Positions 42,296 to 51,101 of a DNA stretch of 64,000 nt are shown here, in pieces. Made by a program: the position numbers and the translations under genes. This DNA comes from Flavobacterium laiguense (lineage in GTDB: Bacteria; Bacteroidota; Bacteroidia; Flavobacteriales; Flavobacteriaceae). Within the stretch, counting starts at the first letter, position 1. The number at the start of each line of letters is the position of its first letter. The stretch lies in NCBI RefSeq assembly GCF_003097655.1, contig NZ_QCZH01000006.1, forward strand, positions 1 through 64,000. Reading direction: 5' to 3'. The notes beneath the pieces are model-generated. The model ran no database searches and was not told where the DNA came from. It saw only the letters and a list, made by a program, of their open reading frames with translations.

Positions 42296-42835
42296 TTATT
42301 TCTTGATCAACTCCTGTAATGGCTTTAATTGCTCTAAATCAATCTTTGACTCTTTTAACACCGAAATCATATTCATAATATTCGTTGGATTCATATCTTT
42401 TCCTAAAACTCTAATAACAGCAAAACCCGCATCATTTTTATTGGCAAAAAACACAAATTCATTAATATGGTCATCAGCCCCAACATAACTTACTGAAGCT
42501 CCTTGTTTGCCTGAACTAAATTTCATCAGCTGTTGGTACATCGTATCTTTCAGAATCAAATTGACTTTGGCACGTTCTTCTTCAAATTGCACTTTGTTTT
42601 TATCATTCAATTTGAAGGCCAAAACATTCATTTTTTCAAAAGAATGCAAAGCTTCCTTTTGGTCTATTGTCAATTTTGCTTGATCCACATTCAAAATGTT
42701 TGATGAAATATCCAAGGCAATAAAATCTTTGTTCTCTGTATTTTCAACAAAGTATTTTTGCAAAGTTGGTTCTGATTTACAGCTTCCAAAAACTAAACCG
42801 ACTAGCAACGTGGTTATAAATAGTATGACTCTCAT
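42296..42835 (-). CDS. DUF4252 lipoprotein
   Basis: A lipoprotein signal (FGSCKSEP, Cys at about 19) precedes a DUF4252-type domain of about 160 residues (FIALDISSNILNVDQAKLT...). DUF4252 proteins occur in Bacteroidetes next to ECF sigma factors and are thought to act in the envelope; their function is unknown. It follows a second DUF4252 gene by 1 bp and ends at a strong bidirectional terminator. Confidence 0.8.
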   Translation of the reverse strand: MRVILFITTLLVGLVFGSCKSEPTLQKYFVENTENKDFIALDISSNILNVDQAKLTIDQKEALHSFEKMNVLAFKLNDKNKVQFEEERAKVNLILKDTMYQQLMKFSSGKQGASVSYVGADDHINEFVFFANKNDAGFAVIRVLGKDMNPTNIMNMISVLKESKIDLEQLKPLQELIKK

Positions 42836-42836
42836 T

Positions 42837-43364
42837 TTACTTTTTACCTTTAGTTGCTTTTTTCAAATCATCTCCACCTGGGATTCTCATTTTATCTGTC
42901 AGTACTGAAATCTCATTCAAATCGAAATCTCCCGTCAACGACATTAAAACGGTATCATCTTCTTTTCCTCCTTCTATAAACATCAACAACTCTTTTATTT
43001 GAGAATCTTTGGCTCCAGATTTCACCATAATTTTGATGTTTCTTCCTTTGTCATTTACGCGCATTAGCTCTTCTAAACCGGCTGTTTTAATGTATTTCTC
43101 GGTAGCCGATTTCATTTCCCCTTCTACCCTCGTACTTTGAGTGGTAAACACTTTTAGATTATCTAATTTCTTAATCAAATTCATGTATTGTTGCGCCTCT
43201 TTATCGGAGGTGTCCACTTTTACTTTACTCATCAATTCGAACATTTTTTTATTGACTACAATCGATGTTACATCATCTTGCCCGTCAAATTTATCGAATG
43301 CTCCTTGTGCAAAAAACGGGCTTGATACTAATACTGCTACTAATGTGATTATTAACTTCTTCAT
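42837..43364 (-). CDS. DUF4252 secreted protein
   Basis: A cleavable signal peptide (ending SSPFFAQ) is followed by a DUF4252 domain with a DKFDGQDDVTSIVVNKKMFE opening. It is the paralogue of the next gene downstream. An 80-bp gap separates it from the small membrane protein gene upstream; all belong to the sigma factor cluster. The C-terminus is basic (KKATKGKK). Confidence 0.8.
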   Translation of the reverse strand: MKKLIITLVAVLVSSPFFAQGAFDKFDGQDDVTSIVVNKKMFELMSKVKVDTSDKEAQQYMNLIKKLDNLKVFTTQSTRVEGEMKSATEKYIKTAGLEELMRVNDKGRNIKIMVKSGAKDSQIKELLMFIEGGKEDDTVLMSLTGDFDLNEISVLTDKMRIPGGDDLKKATKGKK

Positions 43365-43445
43365 TTTATTTTGATTTAATGATTATTTTTAAAATTCAAT
43401 TCAACTATTGGGCTTGAATGCTCTAGAATCACTCTCGCTTTATTT

Positions 43446-43895
43446 TTATTCAACAAATGCTTTATTCTTGGTTATTTCATAAACTTGAAGGTATTGCACC
43501 CCTTCGATACCTACATTTACATTATCCGACAACATAGCCAACGCTTTCTGGGTTGCTTCTAAAGCTTCTTCGGGATCATCATAAGTTCCTAATTCTTGAT
43601 TTTCCTTCACCGTATTCACATTAAAATAAGTGTACGTTCCAATTCCTATCATCATAACGATTGAAGCTGCTAACGATAACCATGCCACTTTTCGCTTTTT
43701 AGAAATCAGTGTTACATTATTCGTCAGCTTTTGTTCTTTTGCTTCTGCAAAATACCCAAATAAAGGTCGATACTGCTCTAAATGTTCCGCTACATTTGGA
43801 GAAGAAAAATAGTCTTTCAACTCGTTTTCTTCGGCAATACTCGTCTCTCCTTCAAAGTATTTTTCTAAAAGTGCTTCTATTTTACTGAACTCCAT
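43446..43895 (-). CDS. Small membrane protein after the ECF sigma factor, probable regulatory partner
   Basis: The start is placed at 43895 (MEFSKIEALLEKYFEGE), since a longer frame would run far into the sigma gene. Residues 1-75 are a helical cytoplasmic domain, and one membrane span lies at about 85-103 (LSLAASIVMMIGIGTYTYF). Overlapping the sigma gene end by 14 bases, it is positioned like an anti-sigma factor, though no zinc motif is present. The periplasmic part is short and acidic. Confidence 0.65.
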   Translation of the reverse strand: MEFSKIEALLEKYFEGETSIAEENELKDYFSSPNVAEHLEQYRPLFGYFAEAKEQKLTNNVTLISKKRKVAWLSLAASIVMMIGIGTYTYFNVNTVKENQELGTYDDPEEALEATQKALAMLSDNVNVGIEGVQYLQVYEITKNKAFVE

Positions 43896-44391
43896 AACTG
43901 TGTGTTTTAAACATGTATTCTCTAATTGTTTTCCTTGCTCTAGAAAGTGCCACTCGAACAGCAGTTTCATTCATCTCCACTATTTTTGCGATTTCCGAAA
44001 ATTCGCATTGTTCTATATCGCGTAACTGAATAATTAATCGTTGTTGTTCTGGCAATTGATTGATAATTTTTTCAACCCAATCTAAACTATCATTATCTTC
44101 TACTTTTTTATCTAAACTCGGTTCTCTATCCGTATAATTATTATGTACAATTTTCAGATTACTGGCTCTTTTCGATTTTAACTGATCCAAACAATAATTT
44201 TTAGTCATCGTCATTGCCATTGCTTCGACACTATTGTACGATTCTAAATTCTCATTTTTACTCCATAATTTTACCAAAATTTCCTGAGTAGCATCTTCTG
44301 CTTCCTCAGTACTTACGAGCAATCGCTTGGCCAATCGAAAGAGCTTGTCCTTGAATGGATTGATTAAAAGCACGAATTCATTTTGGTTCAT
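43882..44391 (-). CDS. ECF-type RNA polymerase sigma factor
   Basis: Region 2 (FVLLINPFKDKLFRLAKRLL ... ATQEILVKLW) and region 4 (LPEQQRLIIQLRDIEQCEF, MNETAVRVALSRARK) are clear over 169 residues. It directs transcription of a small regulon, probably including the following membrane protein and DUF4252 genes. The divergent S41 protease gene shares its upstream region. Confidence 0.92.
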   Translation of the reverse strand: MNQNEFVLLINPFKDKLFRLAKRLLVSTEEAEDATQEILVKLWSKNENLESYNSVEAMAMTMTKNYCLDQLKSKRASNLKIVHNNYTDREPSLDKKVEDNDSLDWVEKIINQLPEQQRLIIQLRDIEQCEFSEIAKIVEMNETAVRVALSRARKTIREYMFKTHSYGVQ

Positions 44392-44437
44392 AAATTGGTT
44401 TTATTACTTCGGTTATACAATCAAGACGATACACTAT

Positions 44438-44486
44438 TATATTTGTTACAAAAAAAATTAAAATAAGACTAAAGTTACTACTTTTG
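44438..44486 (+). promoter_or_regulatory. Candidate promoters of the S41 protease gene
   Basis: Two boxes of the TAnnTTTG type are present: TATATTTG (44438-44445) and TACTTTTG (44479-44486). The second is 28 bp before the ATG at 44514. No TTG at proper distance is evident for either. Confidence 0.45.
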
Positions 44487-44513
44487 CGTTCTATACCTAC
44501 TATAAAACATTAT

Positions 44514-45986
44514 ATGAAGACATCTTTTAAAATTATACTTTTAGTATTTTTAGCCCTTTTTATTTTTCAGAGTTGTGAAGATATGGATGATGTTGCAGCT
44601 CCTCCAACTTTACAAATCAATGATTTTATTTGGAAAGGTCTTAATTTATATTATTTATGGCAAGCCGATGTGCCTAATTTAGACGATGATCGATTTGCAA
44701 ATCAAAAAGAACTAAATGCTTTTTTGTCTGGATACTCAAAACCAGAAACATTATTCGAAAGTTTACTCTATAAACCCGAAAGTCTGTATCCTAAAAAAGG
44801 AGAATATGTTGACCGATTCAGTTGGATTGTCAGTGACTATCTCGAATTGGAAGGTATGCTTCAGGGGACTACTAAAAATAACGGGGTCGATTTTGGTTTG
44901 CGCTACAAATCAGTAAAATCTACAGAAATTTTCGGTTTTGTTCGATATATCCTTCCAAACTCAGATGCTTCTACCAAAGACATTAAACGTGGAGATATCT
45001 TTTATGCTGTTAACGGAACTAAACTTACCACCAGTAATTACCAAAAACTATTATATGGCACTGAAAGTTATACCCTTAATTTAGCCGATTATGACGGAGG
45101 AGCAATCACTCCCAACGGAAAATCAGTAACCTTGACAAAAACGGTTCTTGACGAAAATCCAATTTTAATGAATACTGTAATTGAATCTGGATCTCATAAA
45201 ATAGGATACTTAATGTACAACGGTTTTTATCCCAACTATGACACCCAACTCAATGATGCTTTTGCAACATTAAAATCACAAGGTGTTACGGATTTAGTTT
45301 TAGATCTAAGATACAATTCCGGAGGCTCAGTGCAGTCTTCAACTCGTTTGGCCAGTATGATTACTGGACAATTTACTGATCAAGTGTTTTCTAAACAACA
45401 ATGGAATGCCAAAATCAATGCCTATTTCGAATCTGAAGACCCGGATGCATTGAATAATTATTTTACAAACACTATTCAAGGCACACCTATAAACAGTTTA
45501 AACCTTACCAAAATTTACATCTTAACTACAATAAGCACCGCTTCGGCCAGCGAATTGGTGATTAACGGTTTGAAACCTTACATTGATGTGGTGCAAATTG
45601 GAGAAGTAACTACCGGGAAAAATGTGGGATCTATCACCATTTACGACTCCCCTACTTTCGGAAAAGAAAAGAGAAACCCAAATCACCGTTATGCCATGCA
45701 GCCTTTAGTTTTAAAAATTGTAAATGCAGCAAATTTTGGCGATTATCTTAATGGTTTAACGCCAACTTATGAATTAAAGGAAAATTATGGAGACATGGGT
45801 GTATTAGGTACAAGCTCTGAACCTTTATTGAGCACCGCTATTGGGAAAATTACAGGGACTGCCAAAATGATTAAAACCAACAAAGGAAAAGTATTCCCGT
45901 ATTTTGAAGACTCAAAATCAATTTCTGGACAAAACCAAATGTATGTTGATAAAGTACCTGCTGGGCTATTGAAATCTTTGGAATAA
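44514..45986 (+). CDS. S41-family C-terminal-processing-type peptidase, lipoprotein
   Basis: A lipoprotein signal ends at FQSC (start chosen at 44514, MKTSFKIILL). A PDZ-like region is followed by the S41 core with VLDLRYNSGGS and the catalytic Ser in STASASELVING. A Lys/Glu-containing segment GEVTTGKNVGS comes later. S41 enzymes process envelope proteins. At about 490 residues it matches the Bacteroidetes S41 lipoprotein type. It is divergent from the ECF sigma gene and followed by the amidase gene after 72 bp. Confidence 0.88.
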   Translation: MKTSFKIILLVFLALFIFQSCEDMDDVAAPPTLQINDFIWKGLNLYYLWQADVPNLDDDRFANQKELNAFLSGYSKPETLFESLLYKPESLYPKKGEYVDRFSWIVSDYLELEGMLQGTTKNNGVDFGLRYKSVKSTEIFGFVRYILPNSDASTKDIKRGDIFYAVNGTKLTTSNYQKLLYGTESYTLNLADYDGGAITPNGKSVTLTKTVLDENPILMNTVIESGSHKIGYLMYNGFYPNYDTQLNDAFATLKSQGVTDLVLDLRYNSGGSVQSSTRLASMITGQFTDQVFSKQQWNAKINAYFESEDPDALNNYFTNTIQGTPINSLNLTKIYILTTISTASASELVINGLKPYIDVVQIGEVTTGKNVGSITIYDSPTFGKEKRNPNHRYAMQPLVLKIVNAANFGDYLNGLTPTYELKENYGDMGVLGTSSEPLLSTAIGKITGTAKMIKTNKGKVFPYFEDSKSISGQNQMYVDKVPAGLLKSLE

Positions 45987-46058
45987 AAACAATTATCAAC
46001 ACAATAATACTACAAATAAATACGTTGTTGTCTGACAAACCTTAAAAAACAAATTACA

Positions 46059-46679
46059 ATGAAAAAGACATCACTCTTATTTCTAGCACTTATTGCGCTT
46101 ATTTCATCTGCCTTTATTAAACCAATGGCAAACGAGCCCAAACCAATCACAGTAGTTATTGATGCAGGACACGGAGGATCTGATTTTGGCGCAACCTCGA
46201 ATGGCACTTATGAAAAAGTGATTGTTTCTCAAATTGCAGAAAAAGTGAAGTCTTTGAATGTAAACAAAAACATTATCGTTAAACTCACCAGAACTTCTGA
46301 TGAGTTAATGACATTGGACAAAAGAACGGAGTATATAAACGCTATTAAACCCGATTTAGTTTTATCCTTACATGTAAACTCCAGTACAAACCATGCAAAA
46401 TCGGGGGTGGAATTTTATGTTAGTGATAAATCGCCTTTCTTTGAAAAGTCTAGTGAAATAGCCCGTAAATTAAATTTGGCTTTAGCCAAAAACAATTCAT
46501 TAAAAGTATCAGATACCAAAACAGCTCCCTTTCATATTATTAAAAAATCTGAGGCGCCCGCAGTAATTGTTGAACTTGGTTATTTAACTAATGACTACGA
46601 CAAAAAATACTTGACAGATGACAACGAACAAAATGAGATTGCCAAAAACATAGTTTTCTTCTTATCTGAATTAAAATAA
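46059..46679 (+). CDS. N-acetylmuramoyl-L-alanine amidase (Amidase_3)
   Basis: A signal peptide (1-22) precedes the zinc-dependent amidase domain: VVIDAGHGGSDFGA, LVLSLHVNSS and the catalytic Glu in PAVIVELGYLTND. It cleaves the amide bond between muramic acid and the peptide stem in the periplasm, in cell separation or turnover. It has no extra binding domain. A terminator follows at 46692-46725. Confidence 0.92.
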   Translation: MKKTSLLFLALIALISSAFIKPMANEPKPITVVIDAGHGGSDFGATSNGTYEKVIVSQIAEKVKSLNVNKNIIVKLTRTSDELMTLDKRTEYINAIKPDLVLSLHVNSSTNHAKSGVEFYVSDKSPFFEKSSEIARKLNLALAKNNSLKVSDTKTAPFHIIKKSEAPAVIVELGYLTNDYDKKYLTDDNEQNEIAKNIVFFLSELK

Positions 46680-46691
46680 AAAAAACCTAAT

Positions 46692-46725
46692 CAAAAAAGG
46701 CTTTCATCACTGAGAGCCTTTTTCT
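46692..46725 (+). terminator. Terminator of the amidase gene
   Basis: AAAAAGGCT pairs with GAGCCTTTTT around an 11-base loop, ending in T residues. Confidence 0.7.
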
Positions 46726-46862
46726 TTTTTCATAAACAAAATCCAATACCGTTGTTATTTCAAATTAGTTCAACAATCCTAAACTATCGAGAGAACAAAA
46801 TAAAACAGACAGCAGCATTATATCAAAACCATTAGACTAAGAACAGACTAATGGTCTAAAAA

Positions 46863-47930
46863 TTAATCGTTAAAATAGAAACCATTTGGACCAACACCAA
46901 CTGTAAATTCTTTTTCTAAAATCCCTGTAAGTGAATAAACAAACGCTTTACTATTTGCAGAAAAATCTCCACCATCAGCAATGAAAATATGGTTGTTTTT
47001 TACTGCAAAACCATACATTTTTCCATAAGCAGATGCAGATGTATAGCTAAAAATAGCAGTGTTTGAAGCTTCGGCAGCAGTGATAGCAATTCCGTAAACC
47101 GATGTTCCAACAGTATAATAAATTTTATTTTGATCGATATCAAGATTTTTAGCATTTTTAAAATCCGCAGGGAAAGTGATTTTACTCATACTTTTATCCG
47201 ATAATTTTACTTTCACTATTTCACTAGCTACTCCGTTTGAACTTCTCAAAACATATAAAATACCATCTTTTGATTCCATAGTGTCTGCTTTAGAACCAAC
47301 AGCTATAGGGGTTTCCAAAGTTTTTGTTGCAGGATTTACCACTAACAATTTATCATTATTATAAGGCTCAGAAATATATAATTTTCCGTTTTCTAACACT
47401 ATCCTATTAGCTGTCGCATTCAATTCAATTTTTGATTCCACTAAATTAGTAGCCAAATTGATAACAGCAACATAATCATCCTTATATCCAGGAGCATCAG
47501 CTGGCGCCCCCCAATCAGCATAAGTATTAGCGTTCGTCACATAAGCTTTACCGTCTTTTACAACACCATATCTTGGTTTTACAAGTCCCGATTCAATTTT
47601 GGCAATAATCTTAAACGTGTTTCTATTTACAACCGTAATTTTATTTGAACCTCCTGATATTATATAAGCTTTGTCTCCATCAAAAAAGACAGATTGCACA
47701 TATTTACCTAACAAATCATCACCATTTACCTTAGTGTAAGCATCTTGAGTGAAAGTTGCCAAATCATTACTGATATAAGAAACTGATCCCTGACCTGCAC
47801 TACCTTCATTCAAAACCAAGATTCCTTCATTGTAATCACCAGAATCTACTTTATCATCATCATTATTCGTACATGAAACGAATGCCGAAACGCTCACAAG
47901 AGCAACAAAAAAAAACTTACTGAACTTCAT
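46863..47930 (-). CDS. btuG: BtuG-like cobalamin-binding surface lipoprotein (beta-propeller)
   Basis: A lipoprotein signal (SAFVSCTN) is followed by a chain of about 50-residue strand-rich blades (YISNDLATF, KITVVNRNTFKIIAKIES), forming a YncE/DUF5074-type propeller. In Bacteroidetes BtuG binds vitamin B12 at the cell surface and hands it to BtuB. The gene lies 6 bp downstream of btuB, in one operon behind a cobalamin riboswitch, which supports the assignment. The symbol is based on context and architecture rather than residue-level comparison. Confidence 0.78.
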   Translation of the reverse strand: MKFSKFFFVALVSVSAFVSCTNNDDDKVDSGDYNEGILVLNEGSAGQGSVSYISNDLATFTQDAYTKVNGDDLLGKYVQSVFFDGDKAYIISGGSNKITVVNRNTFKIIAKIESGLVKPRYGVVKDGKAYVTNANTYADWGAPADAPGYKDDYVAVINLATNLVESKIELNATANRIVLENGKLYISEPYNNDKLLVVNPATKTLETPIAVGSKADTMESKDGILYVLRSSNGVASEIVKVKLSDKSMSKITFPADFKNAKNLDIDQNKIYYTVGTSVYGIAITAAEASNTAIFSYTSASAYGKMYGFAVKNNHIFIADGGDFSANSKAFVYSLTGILEKEFTVGVGPNGFYFND

Positions 47931-47936
47931 AACTAT

Positions 47937-49790
47937 TTAAAATTTAAGGATTATATACATATTAAAATTGCGTCCTGGCATAGGTCTATCCTCTAGACTT
48001 TGATATTTTTGATTAAAAACATTCAAAACTTGAAAACCTAGTTTTGAAGAATTTAACAACCCAAAATCATAATCAAACCCAACATTCGACACGGGATAGC
48101 CTTCTATAATTTCATTTGGATCATTATCAGATCGAGTATATACAAACCCATTGTATAAAAACTGACAATTAGCAGAGAACTTACTATAGGAATAAGCAAA
48201 AGAACCTGTTACTTTATGATACGGCACAAAAAACAATTGCTTATTTGTATCTACATTTTTTGAAACTGTGTAGGCATAAGTTGCGTTTACAGCAAAATTA
48301 GTTGCATCATACGTATTAGACCACCCAAAAATTGTTTCGGCTCCATACGTATTTACACGATCCGTATTTTCTGGTGACCAATTATCTCCCTTTCCTGGAA
48401 CCCAACGAATCAAATCATCAATTTTTATAAAATAAACAGTTTCTGATAAAGTGAATTTTTTATATTTAAAAACATTACCAACCTCAGCCTGATAAGAACT
48501 CTCTGGTTTCAAATCTGGATTACCGCCTGATTCCCAATACAAATCATTAAACGTTGGAATTCTGAAGTTTCTGGATAGATTGACTTTTAAATTATAAAAG
48601 GAATTAAAAATATAGGATGAACCCAATGAAAACAAAAATGGACTGTCATAATCAGAACTTACTTCTTTCCTAAAGCCCAATTCGTTTTGCCATTTATCAT
48701 TATACTGCTCTACTGCTTTGAATGCAATTGCTCCAATTTGCCTGGTATTATCACCAAAACTGCTACCGAAACCCTTGGTACGGTTGTAATCTAAAATTCC
48801 ATTCAATTTAATGGATTCCAGTACTTGATACCCAAAATCCATTTTAGCGATTAGCGATTCTGATTTTCCAAAACTAAAAAAATTACTTTCGATATCTCCA
48901 AAATATTGGTATTGCTCTGTAAGATAGGCTACTTTATAATTGCTGCTAAAACGATCTTTGGTTTCAGTATATTCTAAAAGATTACGGCTAAAGGTGTTGA
49001 TGTATTTTGTTTTTGAATCGGATTCAGAGACTAACGAAAGATGTCTGTCCGTGTTTGAAGATTGACTATAAAAGGTAAGGACAGCATTGGATTTAATTTT
49101 ATATCCCACATTGGCAGACAAATTGGTTGTGGCATATTGTCCGTTTTCATTTTTGCGTTGGACTCCTTTCCAAGTATAAAGCCCTACATAATCATAATCG
49201 TTATCCGAGCTATTTCTGGAAAAACCAACTTGAGTACTCCATTTTTTATTAGAAAGAATCATTTTATAATTGACTCCTATAGTATTGAAACTACCATAAT
49301 CTAATCGCAAATCATTTTCAAATTTATTTTTGAAAACCAAATTATTATTCAAATGAACGGTTCCTCCTATGGCTCCACTTCCATAACTCACACTTCCTCC
49401 ACCGGCTTTTACACTAATGGTATTAAAATCTGGAGACGTGAAAGTATTAAAATCGGCACTACCGTTGAGTTGAGAATTGACATTTATACCGTTCCAAATT
49501 ACGGCAGTTTGCGAAGCGGTAGTTCCTCTAAAAGAAACCGTAGACAACATTCCACGCCCGTATTCCTTGAAATACAACACACTGTTATAGTTTAATAAAT
49601 TGGTAAGGGAAGATTGATTTTTGCTAATCACCGAATCATTAAGAACTTGAATCGATTGTGATTTATTGTTTGAATACAAAGTACGATCGGAAACTACAAC
49701 CTCTTTTAAATTGGTTATAGAATCATTTTGCGCCAAAATCAATTGGCACATTAAAACAAAAAAGGGAAATATTAGTTTTCTTAAAGTCAT
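47937..49790 (-). CDS. btuB: TonB-dependent outer membrane receptor for cobalamin
   Basis: The start is set at 49790 (MTLRKLIFPFFV) because the longer frame would run into the riboswitch. A signal peptide ends at LILAQ, a plug domain contains VNSQLNGSADFNTF and GGGSVSYGSGAIGG, and the barrel ends in an aromatic strand (NFNMYIILKF). Specificity for corrinoids follows from the riboswitch in its leader, the adjacent BtuG-like lipoprotein and nearby cob genes. It imports cobalamin through the outer membrane with TonB energy. Confidence 0.88.
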   Translation of the reverse strand: MTLRKLIFPFFVLMCQLILAQNDSITNLKEVVVSDRTLYSNNKSQSIQVLNDSVISKNQSSLTNLLNYNSVLYFKEYGRGMLSTVSFRGTTASQTAVIWNGINVNSQLNGSADFNTFTSPDFNTISVKAGGGSVSYGSGAIGGTVHLNNNLVFKNKFENDLRLDYGSFNTIGVNYKMILSNKKWSTQVGFSRNSSDNDYDYVGLYTWKGVQRKNENGQYATTNLSANVGYKIKSNAVLTFYSQSSNTDRHLSLVSESDSKTKYINTFSRNLLEYTETKDRFSSNYKVAYLTEQYQYFGDIESNFFSFGKSESLIAKMDFGYQVLESIKLNGILDYNRTKGFGSSFGDNTRQIGAIAFKAVEQYNDKWQNELGFRKEVSSDYDSPFLFSLGSSYIFNSFYNLKVNLSRNFRIPTFNDLYWESGGNPDLKPESSYQAEVGNVFKYKKFTLSETVYFIKIDDLIRWVPGKGDNWSPENTDRVNTYGAETIFGWSNTYDATNFAVNATYAYTVSKNVDTNKQLFFVPYHKVTGSFAYSYSKFSANCQFLYNGFVYTRSDNDPNEIIEGYPVSNVGFDYDFGLLNSSKLGFQVLNVFNQKYQSLEDRPMPGRNFNMYIILKF

Positions 49791-49837
49791 AATTTCTGAA
49801 CTTTTTTTCCCGAAAGTTCGATATTCGTTAAGAAAAA

Positions 49838-50021
49838 AGGCAGGTCTCCTGGCTTGCGTCTTGTTGTTCACCTTCCCATTCGTCTAGACGTACAGTGGTT
49901 TGTAGATAACAACAAGCTTGATAGCTTACAGTTGCGGGAACAGCTTAGGTTTTGAACCTAATTCCCTTTTAATGTGTTTTCGTAAAAAGTAAAACACAAC
50001 CTTAATTCGGGTGCAAATATA
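49838..50021 (-). promoter_or_regulatory. Cobalamin (B12) riboswitch and promoter of btuB-btuG
   Basis: On the minus strand the leader has the core of the cobalamin riboswitch: AAAAGGGAA, CTGTTCCCGCAACTGTAA, CCACTG, GGGAAGG and the B12 box GCAAGCCAGGAGACCTGCC (about 49840-49858). A TATATTTG promoter box is at 50014-50021. Binding of adenosyl- or other cobalamin would repress btuB-btuG. The element ends about 45 bases before the btuB start, so it can mask translation initiation. Confidence 0.92.
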
Positions 50022-50058
50022 GAAGAAATGAATTTACAAATCCTAAAGTTTTATTTTT

Positions 50059-50066
50059 TATCTTTG
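50059..50066 (+). promoter_or_regulatory. Promoter box of the toxin-antitoxin pair
   Basis: TATCTTTG matches TAnnTTTG, 18 bp upstream of the antitoxin ATG. No clear -33 TTG was found. Confidence 0.5.
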
Positions 50067-50083
50067 TAGTAAACAATTTTATT

Positions 50084-50296
50084 ATGGAAACTTTTATCGT
50101 ACATCCTAAAAACAATGAGGAGAAAAAAGTGATTAAAGCCTTTCTTGAAGCATTGAAAATAAAGTTTGAAAACTTAACTTCAAATTCAACCGAAAGCCCT
50201 TATGACGCTGATTTTGTTGATATGGTTGAAGAAAATAGAGAAGATTACAAAGCTGGAAAAGGAATTAAAATTGATTTAGATGATATATGGAAATAA
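50084..50296 (+). CDS. YefM/Phd-like or DUF2683-like antitoxin of a YoeB pair
   Basis: The 70-residue protein starts METFIVHPKNNEEKKVIKAF and ends in an acidic DLDDIWK tail. Such short proteins precede YoeB-type toxins in Bacteroidetes. Its stop overlaps the ATG of the toxin reading frame (50287), the usual coupling. It binds and neutralises the toxin and represses its own promoter, as in related pairs (family knowledge). Confidence 0.72.
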   Translation: METFIVHPKNNEEKKVIKAFLEALKIKFENLTSNSTESPYDADFVDMVEENREDYKAGKGIKIDLDDIWK

Positions 50297-50551
50297 TATT
50301 CGTTCCAAAATCAAAATCCCATTTAGATTATTTCAAAAAAGACAAATAACCAAATCGTTTTAAAGAAAGTCAAACAAATTTTGGCATCCATCCAGGAGAC
50401 TCCATATGAAGGAATTGGAAAACCTGAACCATTAAAACATAATTTATCGGGACTATGGAGTAGACGAATTAATCTAGAGCACAGATTGGTTTATGAAATA
50501 CTTGAAGAAGACTCCGTTATTTTAATCCACTCTTTGAAAGGTCATTATTAA
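50287..50551 (+). pseudogene. YoeB-type toxin with frameshift
   Basis: The first 20 codons from ATG 50287 (MEIIFVPKSKSHLDYFKKDK) end at TAA 50347. The rest of a YoeB-like protein continues in the next frame: KVKQILASIQETPYEGIG, KPEPLKHNLSGLWSRRI, NLEHRLVYEI and LIHSLKGHY to TAA 50551. Deletion of one A in the A6 tract near 50335 would restore the full toxin. The 3' catalytic part looks intact. This is a disabled toxin, a sequencing error or, less likely, a programmed slip. Confidence 0.85.
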
Positions 50552-50564
50552 AAGTACTATTTCT

Positions 50565-51101
50565 TTATATTTCAATTTTAATCACATCTCCGTAATTAAC
50601 TTTATTCTGAAAAGCATCTTTTAGTGGTAAATCATTTATTTTGCACAAAAAACTACGAATTACTCCAGCATGTGCTACGATAATCACAGGTTTTTTAATC
50701 TCTCTTGCTAGCTTGTTATCCAAAAAATCTAAAACTCGATCATTCAAATCAACAAAGGATTCGCCATTAGGAACACGTACATTCACAAAGTCTTCCATCC
50801 AAGGATTTAGAGCTTCTTGAGGAATGGCATCCCAACTTTTAAGTTCCCAATCTCCAAAATTCATTTCCTTCAATCTTGAGTCTTCAATAATGAAATCGAT
50901 TTCGGTGTTTTCTAAAATATGCTTAGCCAAAACCGTACAGCGTTGCAATGGACTCGAATACAAAATAGCATCTTGTGGCAATTGGTTTAAAATACATTCA
51001 AAAACAGCATCATAAGGCTCTCGAATTCCTACATCACTCTGACCGTAGCAAATTCCTTTTTCACAAACCGTTTCGGTATGACGTACTAAATAAATTTCCA
51101 T
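50565..51101 (-). CDS. cobC: Alpha-ribazole phosphatase (CobC)
   Basis: A histidine phosphatase with RHTE (about 7-10), GICYGQSDVGI and the later HAGVIRSFL. In the cobalamin pathway CobC removes the 5'-phosphate of the nucleotide loop. It overlaps cobS by 16 bases. The usual size of about 180-200 residues is kept. Assignment to CobC rather than another phosphatase rests on its position within the cob operon. Confidence 0.85.
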   Translation of the reverse strand: MEIYLVRHTETVCEKGICYGQSDVGIREPYDAVFECILNQLPQDAILYSSPLQRCTVLAKHILENTEIDFIIEDSRLKEMNFGDWELKSWDAIPQEALNPWMEDFVNVRVPNGESFVDLNDRVLDFLDNKLAREIKKPVIIVAHAGVIRSFLCKINDLPLKDAFQNKVNYGDVIKIEI

